Origin: Candidatus Brocadiia bacterium
GTDB taxonomy: Bacteria; Planctomycetota; MHYJ01; WSZJ01
Direction of reading: 5' to 3'
Length of the DNA: 10,941 nt
Assembly: GCA_013360825.1 (NCBI GenBank)
Contig: JABWAY010000129.1
Coordinates: 1-10,941 of the forward strand
Shown here: one piece after another, positions 6,162 to 10,941 of the stretch
Numbering within the stretch: position 1 is the stretch's first letter
Layout: the number at the start of each line of letters is the position of its first letter
Notes under the pieces: generated by a model
What the model was told of the DNA's origin: nothing
The model's input: the letters and a program-made list of their open reading frames with translations, nothing else
The model's database searches: none
Made by a program: the position numbers and the translations under genes

Positions 6162-7601
6162 CTATTTCGGCTTGGGCGGGAAAATCGTCCGGCGCCCGTT
6201 CAGATCCCTGACCCAGCCCTCGAACTCCGTCTGGAGTTCGGCCAGCGGCTTCCCCGCCGCCTTCGCCAGCCCCTCGGGACTCCTGGTGTCCCCCGACCGC
6301 AGGTACTCCTGGTACCGGGCCCGGTAGGCGCGGTCGTTCGCGGTCAGGAAGAAAAGGTGGACGGCCGCTCCGAGGCAGTAGATCGAGCCGCGGTCGGCCG
6401 TCTTCCCCGTCACGAGGTCCGCGATCCGGAATCCCCCGGGCTCGACCACCGCCTTGCGGACGACCTCCCACCGGTAGAGGTGGTCCTGGAACGGCACGTC
6501 CCCGGCGCACTCGAACGTGGTCGCGATCCCCTCCGTGAACCACCCTTCCCCGTCCTTCCGGACGTAATGGGCGACGAACTGGTGTCCGCACTCGTGCCGC
6601 GTCGTGAACGAGGAGCCCCGCAGCCCTTCCATCTTCCAGAGAACGGCGGGGCGCCACTCGTTCGCGTGCTGGTAGACGCCGTATGCGCCCGCCGCCGAGC
6701 CGGGGGCGTTGTTGTACTCGGCCTGGGTCTCGTAGACGACGATGTTGTGCAGCGTCTTCTGGACCGGCCGGACGCCGAACGTGTCGCAGTAGGTCTCCCA
6801 GAACCCGTCGATCATCGGGACGAGTTTCCGGTCGAACTCCGCCGGGTCGTCCTTCACGTTGGTGATCAGCCGGTACCGTTTCTCGACGAAGACGCGCCAG
6901 CCGTCCCCGAACGCCTTGCGCAGCTTTTCGTCGTCCTTCGGGTCGTGGCGCCCTGCCTCGGCCTCCTTCTCCTCCCGGTCGCGGGCCGCGCGCGCCGCCT
7001 CGGCCGCCTCGATCTCCTTCTTCGCGATCCACTTCCCGTCGACCAGGACGAGCCCCCGCGCCCGTTTCGCGTCGTCCGGAGACAGGAGTTTCCCGTCGAC
7101 GAATTCCCAACCCTGGTCCAGGCGTTCCCGGTCCTCCCGGCGGATCCATCCGCCGTCGTGGCGGACCCACCCGGTCGCCAGGCGATGCTCGTCGGGTGTC
7201 AGCCACCGTCCCTCGTGCAGGACGTGCCCGAGCGCCTCGTGCGCCCCGGCATGGGCGGGATCTTTCACGATCGCGTCCCGCCAGGCCTTCTCCGCCTGCT
7301 CCTTCATCCCGTGAAAGGCGGCCCAGGCCCCCGCCTCGAACAGCGCCTGGGCGGTCCCCGGCTTGCGCATCTGCTCGTACCGGTCGAACGCCTTTCCGGC
7401 GTCGGCGGGGGTGATGCGCTCGACGTCGCCCCGGCGGAAGGTCAGCGTGCCGCCGCCGGGAAGCGCGACGACGATCTCGGCCTCGGTCTCCCGGGTCACC
7501 TCCCCTTCCACCGACTTCCCCGTCTTCAGGTGGACGGTGTCGGCGAAGGCCGCCGACGCGGCCGCCAGGAGCACCACCGCGACCAGCCCGGCGCGCCGCA
7601 C
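6162..7601 (-). CDS. secreted HExxH metallopeptidase-like protein with Trp repeats (second of tandem pair)
   Basis: The 479-residue protein begins with a Sec signal peptide (MRRAGLVAVVLLAAASAAFA, likely cleavage after A20). Residues 21-64 form a small beta-domain of pattern V-x-L-x-x-G...G-x-V...G...R-x-D-V-x-x-I. A TPR-like helical segment follows (about 85-125), then four repeats of about 19 residues (131-204) and a charged linker. The catalytic-type domain (about 235-470) has HECGH (336-340) and WFTEG with E357, the zinc-ligand arrangement of gluzincin/peptidase-MA (DUF1570-like) enzymes. Its substrate is unknown and activity is inferred from the intact motif. The start is GTG, one base after the stop of its upstream paralogue; the nearest GAGG is 12 bases away, so coupled re-initiation is likely. 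It ends three bases from mlaF. Confidence 0.85.
   Translation of the reverse strand: MRRAGLVAVVLLAAASAAFADTVHLKTGKSVEGEVTRETEAEIVVALPGGGTLTFRRGDVERITPADAGKAFDRYEQMRKPGTAQALFEAGAWAAFHGMKEQAEKAWRDAIVKDPAHAGAHEALGHVLHEGRWLTPDEHRLATGWVRHDGGWIRREDRERLDQGWEFVDGKLLSPDDAKRARGLVLVDGKWIAKKEIEAAEAARAARDREEKEAEAGRHDPKDDEKLRKAFGDGWRVFVEKRYRLITNVKDDPAEFDRKLVPMIDGFWETYCDTFGVRPVQKTLHNIVVYETQAEYNNAPGSAAGAYGVYQHANEWRPAVLWKMEGLRGSSFTTRHECGHQFVAHYVRKDGEGWFTEGIATTFECAGDVPFQDHLYRWEVVRKAVVEPGGFRIADLVTGKTADRGSIYCLGAAVHLFFLTANDRAYRARYQEYLRSGDTRSPEGLAKAAGKPLAELQTEFEGWVRDLNGRRTIFPPKPK
6990..7211 (-). repeat. four ~19-residue G-x-W-[IL]-[TR] repeats in the second peptidase
   Basis: Units start at G131 (GRWLT), G150 (GGWIR), G170 (GKLLS) and G189 (GKWIA), 19, 20 and 19 residues apart. 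Each is followed by an acidic helix start. The same four-unit block sits at the same place in the paralogue. Confidence 0.6.
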
Positions 7602-7602
7602 G

Positions 7603-9087
7603 CTACTTCGGACCCTCGGGGATCGGCGCGAACCCCTCCTTCTCGCGGATCGCGTCCAGGTCTCTGACCCACTGCCGGTATTCGCGGTCGAGCTCGTCCG
7701 CGGACTTCCCCATCGCCTTCCCCAGCCCGTCCGGGCTGTCGATCGACCCCTTGGCGATGAACTGCTGGTACTTCTTCCGGTAGACGCCGTCCTTGTAGGT
7801 GAAGAAGAACAGGTGCGTCGCCGCCCCGCGGGAGTAATTCTGGTTCGCGTTCAGCGAGGAGGACTTCTTCAGCAGATCCGTCAGGGAGATGTCCTCGGTC
7901 CCCGCGATCACCTGGTCGCGGATGAACTTCCAGCGGTAGGGATAGTGGTAGTACGGGATGTCCGGCTCGAACATCGCCGCGATCCCCTCCTGGAACCAGG
8001 GCCCCCCGTCCGTGCGCACGTACCACGCCACGAACTGGTGTCCCGCCTCGTGGCGCCCGGTGTAGAGCGTGGTCCTCAGGTCGTCCCGATGCCAGAGCAC
8101 CGCCGGAGAGAACTGCCCCGAATGCAGGTAGGTCCCGTACGCCCCCACCCCGACCGCGGCGCCGTTCTTCCGGCACCAGTCGTCGTACTGGGCCTGGTTC
8201 CCGTGCACCACGATGTTGTGGATCTTCCGCTGCTCGGGCTTCTTGTCGAACGTGTCGCAGTACGTCCCCCAGAACCGGTCCATCGACTCCGTGAATTTCC
8301 GGTCGAATTCCGGGTCCTTGTCGTCGCAGTTCGTGATCAGCCGGTACCGCTCCCCCGACCAGGTCCGCCACCCCGCGCCGTAGACCTTGAGGATCTGCCC
8401 GACTTCCTTCGCGTCGTGAAACCGCTTCTTGTCGGGCTCGACCGCGGGCTTCCCGCCGTTCGCCGGCCTGGCCGTTCCCGCCGCCCGTTTCTTCTGGATC
8501 TCGTCGTACTCCTTCTTCGTGATCCATTTCCCCTCGAACTCCACCAGCCCCTTCGCCTTCTTCGCCTCCTCGGGGGAAAGCAGGTCCTCGCCGACGAACT
8601 CCCATCCGGCGTCGAGCTTCTTCTTCTCCTCCTCCGTCACCCACCGGCCGCCGACCTTCACGTGCCCCGTCTTCTCCATGTACTCGTCCTGCGTGATCCA
8701 CTTTCCCAGCCAGTTCCGGTGCCCGAGCGCCAGGTGCGCCTTCTCGTTCTCCGGGTCCTTGCCCAGGACGGCCTTCCAGATCGCCTCGGCGTCGTCCTTC
8801 ATCCCGTGCCAGAGCGCCCACTCCGCCGCCTCCACCAGCCCCGCCGCCGTCGCCGCTCCCCTCCGCCGCGCCAGCTCCGTCTTCGCCGCCACCGTGTCCG
8901 TCAGCTCCACCCACGCGATATCCGCCCGCTTCACCGTGATCTGGCCGCCTGCGGCCATCTTGAAGGGAAGATCCTCGCCCTCCTCGGACAGGAGGCGCCC
9001 CTCCATGGTCGTCCCGTTCCTGAGGTGCAGGATGTCCGCCGAGACGGCGAGCGACAGCGCGAAAACCAGGCCGAGCGCGCGGAGCAT
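7603..9087 (-). CDS. secreted HExxH metallopeptidase-like protein with Trp repeats (first of tandem pair)
   Basis: This 494-residue paralogue of the downstream gene has the same domain order. There is a signal peptide (LGLVFALSLAVSA, cleavage probably after A17), a small beta-domain (18-61), a TPR-like segment (about 85-125), four Trp repeats (128-200), and a Pro/Lys linker (201-222). The peptidase-like domain then has HEAGH (346-350) and WFQEG with E367, consistent with zinc ligands H346, H350, E367 and general base E347. Shared blocks such as RYRLITN, YCDTF, HNIVV and GHQFVA leave no doubt about common origin; similarity is highest in the C-terminal half. The start at 9087 has GGAGG five bases upstream; an in-frame extension to 9438 would run through the mlaD promoter and is rejected. 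It should act in the periplasm or outside the cell. The target is unknown. Confidence 0.87.
   Translation of the reverse strand: MLRALGLVFALSLAVSADILHLRNGTTMEGRLLSEEGEDLPFKMAAGGQITVKRADIAWVELTDTVAAKTELARRRGAATAAGLVEAAEWALWHGMKDDAEAIWKAVLGKDPENEKAHLALGHRNWLGKWITQDEYMEKTGHVKVGGRWVTEEEKKKLDAGWEFVGEDLLSPEEAKKAKGLVEFEGKWITKKEYDEIQKKRAAGTARPANGGKPAVEPDKKRFHDAKEVGQILKVYGAGWRTWSGERYRLITNCDDKDPEFDRKFTESMDRFWGTYCDTFDKKPEQRKIHNIVVHGNQAQYDDWCRKNGAAVGVGAYGTYLHSGQFSPAVLWHRDDLRTTLYTGRHEAGHQFVAWYVRTDGGPWFQEGIAAMFEPDIPYYHYPYRWKFIRDQVIAGTEDISLTDLLKKSSSLNANQNYSRGAATHLFFFTYKDGVYRKKYQQFIAKGSIDSPDGLGKAMGKSADELDREYRQWVRDLDAIREKEGFAPIPEGPK
8488..8706 (-). repeat. four ~19-residue G-x-W-[IV]-T repeats in the first peptidase
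   Basis: Units start at G128 (GKWIT), G147 (GRWVT), G166 (GEDLLS) and G186 (GKWIT), spaced 19, 19 and 20 residues, each followed by a QDE/EEE/PEE/KKE stretch. The third unit has lost the Trp, as has the third unit in the paralogue, so the block predates the gene duplication. Confidence 0.6.
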
Positions 9088-9092
9088 GGGAA

Positions 9093-9097
9093 CCTCC
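9093..9097 (-). promoter_or_regulatory. Shine-Dalgarno of the first peptidase
   Basis: GGAGG on the minus strand, five bases before the ATG at 9087. It fixes the start directly before the signal peptide. Confidence 0.8.
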
Positions 9098-9114
9098 GGA
9101 AGGTGTGGCCGGGC

Positions 9115-9120
9115 ATTGTA
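9115..9120 (-). promoter_or_regulatory. candidate -10 element of the peptidase operon
   Basis: The minus strand reads GGGT-TACAAT, five of six matches to TATAAT, 27 bases before the ATG. This leaves room for a leader of about 20 bases that includes the GGAGG. No good -35 is visible. The preceding GGGT-TACA is shared with the amidohydrolase promoter. Confidence 0.45.
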
Positions 9121-9130
9121 ACCCGCGGGC

Positions 9131-9159
9131 TTGTCTTCGGATCGGCCCAACGCTAGAGT
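9131..9159 (+). promoter_or_regulatory. candidate sigma70-type promoter of mlaD
   Basis: TTGTCT (9131-9136), a 17-base spacer, and TAGAGT (9154-9159). Each hexamer matches the consensus at four of six positions. The -10 ends ten bases before the ATG at 9170, and GTTTCCCGG before the ATG has no Shine-Dalgarno. The gene therefore seems to have its own promoter and a nearly leaderless message. Confidence 0.5.
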
Positions 9160-9169
9160 CGTTTCCCGG

Positions 9170-10834
9170 ATGAGCGAAGCCCGCGCCAACACCTTCAAGG
9201 TCGGAATGCTGTTTTTCGTGGCCCTCGTCATCCTGGGCGCGGCGACCGTGTCCGTCGGCAACCTGGACTTCCTCCAGAAGACCTGGGACCTCCAGGTCCA
9301 CTTCGTCAACGTCGGCGGGCTCAAGACCGGCGATCCGGTGCGCGTCTCGGGACTCGACATGGGCCGGGTCAAGGCACTGGAACTCCGCCCGGACGGCGTC
9401 CTGGTCACCCTGCGCATGACCACCGACATCGATCTCAAGGAGGACTACGGGTTCGAGGTGATGATGTCGACGCTGGTCGGCGGCCGGCACATCGCCGTCG
9501 AGCAGGGCACCCCGGGCCGCAAGTCCGTCGACAAGTCCGTCGTCCTGCGCGGCCGGGCCCCCGGCTCCGCGGTCGACGAGATCGCCGACCTCGTGCGGGA
9601 AAACCGCGATTCCGTCCGCGATTTCGTCGCCAACCTGAAGGAGATCAGCGAGTCGCTGAAGCGCGGCGACGGGACGCTCGGGCGCCTGCTCAAGGACGAG
9701 GGGCTGTACGACGAAGCGCGGGCGGCGCTGGGCGAGATCCGTGCCGGGGTCGCGGAGGTCAAGAAGGCGGGCGCGGTGATCGAGGACGTGAAGAAGCAGC
9801 TCGACAGCGGCGAGGGCACGCTGGTGAAGCTTCTCAAGTCCAACGAGATGTACGACGACCTGAAGGCGACGACCGAGAAGCTGCGACTGGTCGTGGAAAA
9901 GGCGGAGAAGGGAGAGGGAACGATCGGGCGGCTGCTGAACGACGAGCGGCTGTACGACGACGCCCGGGCGACGGTGGAGCAATTGCGGGAGGCCGTGGCC
10001 TCGGTCCAGCGGATGGTCGACAAGGTCGAGAGCGGCGAGGGCACGGTCGGAAAGCTGCTGAACGACGCCGAGCTGGCGCGGAAGCTGGAGGAGACGGTTG
10101 CGGAGGTTCGCGACCTTGCGGGGTCGATGCGGAGCATCGCGGGGAAGGTGGACCGGGGAGAAGGGGCGATCGGGAAGCTGGTCAACGAGACGGCGCTGTA
10201 CGATTCGGCGAAAGAGACGGTGGACAAGGCGAACTCGGCGCTCGAGTCGCTCGACAAGACGCTCGGAAAGGTCGCCAGGGTAAAGACCTACGTCACTTTC
10301 GGATCCCGGTACTACGCCGGCACCGGGGTCCCCGCACCGACCGCCTCGATCCGTATCTACCCGTCGCAGGACCGCTATTTCGAAGTCGGCGGCGTCGCCT
10401 GGATCGCCTCCAGGGACACCGACCACTGGACCTTTCCGGAAAAGGTCGAGGACGACCGCGGCGAGACGTTCCTCCAGCCGACCGCCCTTCTCGGATGGAC
10501 CTTCATGGACAACCGCCTCGACCTCGCGGGCGGCCTCCTCGAGGGCAAGTTCGGCGGCCGCGCCGGATACCGCTTCACCATCCCGTGGCTCGAGCACGAT
10601 GTCTCCCTCTACGGCGAAGTCCGCGGGTCCTGGGACGACGAGGACGAACTCGACGAAGACGCCGGCAAGATCATGGCCCGCGTCTACATCGACACGAAGA
10701 TCTGGCGCTGGTTCCACGTCCACGCCGGAGTTTCGCGGATCGGGGAGGAGCCGGAATTCTTTGGGGGGCTTACCTTTAGGTACGAAGACGAGGACATCCG
10801 GACCTTCATCGGACTCCTCGGCCTCTCCAACTGA
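9170..10834 (+). CDS. mlaD: MlaD/MCE protein with helical repeats and C-terminal beta-barrel
   Basis: This is the substrate-channel component of the lipid transporter, anchored in the inner membrane and projecting into the periplasm. The 554-residue protein is about three times the length of E. coli MlaD. A TM helix (about 11-29) is followed by one MCE domain (about 39-128) with GLKTGDPVRVSGLDMGRV (50-67) and LVGGRHIAVEQG. Residues 135-370 are charged helix with five GEGT-type repeats. Residues about 372-554 alternate polar and apolar positions in about ten predicted strands rich in Gly and aromatics, which reads as an outer-membrane beta-barrel. A similar MCE-plus-barrel protein has been described in Veillonella parvula as a trans-envelope bridge (recalled, not checked). 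The start at 9170 (MSEARANTFKVG) gives the usual short N-tail before the TM; the in-frame ATG at 9131 lies inside the candidate promoter. The last residue is Asn, not the aromatic common in barrels. Confidence 0.9.
   Translation: MSEARANTFKVGMLFFVALVILGAATVSVGNLDFLQKTWDLQVHFVNVGGLKTGDPVRVSGLDMGRVKALELRPDGVLVTLRMTTDIDLKEDYGFEVMMSTLVGGRHIAVEQGTPGRKSVDKSVVLRGRAPGSAVDEIADLVRENRDSVRDFVANLKEISESLKRGDGTLGRLLKDEGLYDEARAALGEIRAGVAEVKKAGAVIEDVKKQLDSGEGTLVKLLKSNEMYDDLKATTEKLRLVVEKAEKGEGTIGRLLNDERLYDDARATVEQLREAVASVQRMVDKVESGEGTVGKLLNDAELARKLEETVAEVRDLAGSMRSIAGKVDRGEGAIGKLVNETALYDSAKETVDKANSALESLDKTLGKVARVKTYVTFGSRYYAGTGVPAPTASIRIYPSQDRYFEVGGVAWIASRDTDHWTFPEKVEDDRGETFLQPTALLGWTFMDNRLDLAGGLLEGKFGGRAGYRFTIPWLEHDVSLYGEVRGSWDDEDELDEDAGKIMARVYIDTKIWRWFHVHAGVSRIGEEPEFFGGLTFRYEDEDIRTFIGLLGLSN
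9656..10222 (+). repeat. five GEGTxGxLLxDexLYD repeats in MlaD
   Basis: Copies of about 25 residues begin at protein positions 163, 211, 245, 286 and 327 (DNA 9656, 9800, 9902, 10025 and 10148). Core forms are GDGTLGRLLKDEGLYD, GEGTLVKLLKSNEMYD, GEGTIGRLLNDERLYD, GEGTVGKLLNDAELAR and GEGAIGKLVNETALYD. The intervals are 48, 34, 41 and 41 residues. The repeats link the MCE domain to the barrel. Confidence 0.85.
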
Positions 10835-10844
10835 CGCCCCGCCC

Positions 10845-10868
10845 GGGTGCATGACCGTGGTTGCACCC
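10845..10868. repeat. 7-bp inverted repeat after mlaD
   Basis: GGGTGCA (10845-10851) and TGCACCC (10862-10868) flank a ten-base loop, starting ten bases after the mlaD stop. There is no T-tract, so it is a poor intrinsic terminator. Its right arm overlaps a candidate -35 (TTGCAC), so an operator role is as likely as 3'-end formation. Confidence 0.45.
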
Positions 10869-10889
10869 CCCTGCGCGCCGATGTATAGG
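10861..10889 (+). promoter_or_regulatory. candidate sigma70-type promoter reading out of the window
   Basis: TTGCAC (10861-10866), a 17-base spacer, and TATAGG (10884-10889). The hexamers match at three and four of six positions, with correct spacing. The remaining 50 bases carry a small CCCC-ACGA-GGGG hairpin (10905-10916) and no recognisable start of a protein or known RNA. Confidence 0.35.
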
Positions 10890-10941
10890 GTGACCGGCGA
10901 GCGACCCCACGAGGGGCCGTAGGGCCGGCGGGCCTCTAGAG

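Noticed and set aside
9088..9438. Longer start for the first peptidase at 9438
   Set aside because: The extension is antisense to mlaD, and the 9087 ATG is directly preceded by GGAGG and followed by a signal peptide.
7526..10852. A 1108-codon open frame on the minus strand across mlaD and the first peptidase
   Set aside because: It is antisense to mlaD and out of frame with the peptidase; its sequence is Arg/Gly/Asp-rich without domains, a usual shadow in high-GC DNA.
10931..10941. TCTAGA with flanking CCTCTAGAG at the right end as vector polylinker
   Set aside because: Only nine bases match a common polylinker, too few to claim contamination.

Overview
The window is G+C-rich (by eye about two thirds) and looks like chromosomal DNA of a diderm (Gram-negative) bacterium. 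The evidence is a Mla/MCE-type lipid transporter whose MCE protein ends in what looks like an outer-membrane beta-barrel, and two exported proteins with signal peptides. The tandem secreted HExxH proteins with a small N-terminal beta-domain, a TPR-like segment and short Trp-containing repeats suggest Planctomycetota or a neighbouring lineage. That placement is an impression from protein style and is not proven. I saw no phage, plasmid, IS, CRISPR, tRNA or rRNA signature. Genes are tightly packed and no stretch above about 200 bases lacks a gene.

Layout. (1) Bases 2-115 hold about 37 codons of a CysQ-like bisphosphate nucleotidase that breaks off in a palindromic GC-rich stretch (113-160). (2) 193-2545, plus strand: a two-gene unit with a Ycf46-like AAA+ ATPase and a small coiled-coil protein of unknown function. 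(3) 2559-3887, minus strand: a metal-dependent amidohydrolase of the MTA/SAH/5'-deoxyadenosine deaminase group. (4) An 80-base divergent promoter region with striking two-arm dyad symmetry. (5) 3968-6158, plus strand: nadD, mlaE and mlaF as a tightly coupled operon. (6) 6162-9087, minus strand: two paralogous secreted zinc-metallopeptidase-like proteins one base apart. (7) An 82-base divergent promoter region. (8) 9170-10834, plus strand: a long MlaD. (9) 10835-10941: an inverted repeat overlapping a plausible promoter that reads out of the window.

How the genes may work together. MlaE (permease), MlaF (ATPase) and the MCE protein should form one inner-membrane complex for phospholipid traffic between the two membranes. 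This MlaD carries an MCE domain, five glycine-punctuated helical repeats and a C-terminal barrel, so it could bridge the envelope alone. That would fit the absence of MlaA, MlaB and MlaC genes here. The mlaD gene is separated from mlaEF by the inverted peptidase pair and has its own promoter. The peptidases would act outside the cytoplasm and share the mlaD intergenic region; a functional link is only a guess. NadD makes the NAD precursor and shares its transcript with mlaEF. The AAA+ pair is the least understood module.

Another recurring observation is that several first genes (amidohydrolase, nadD, mlaD) have a -10-like hexamer only 7-10 bases before the start codon and no convincing Shine-Dalgarno, suggesting leaderless transcripts. 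Downstream or UTR-bearing genes have clear AGGAG/GGAGG sites.
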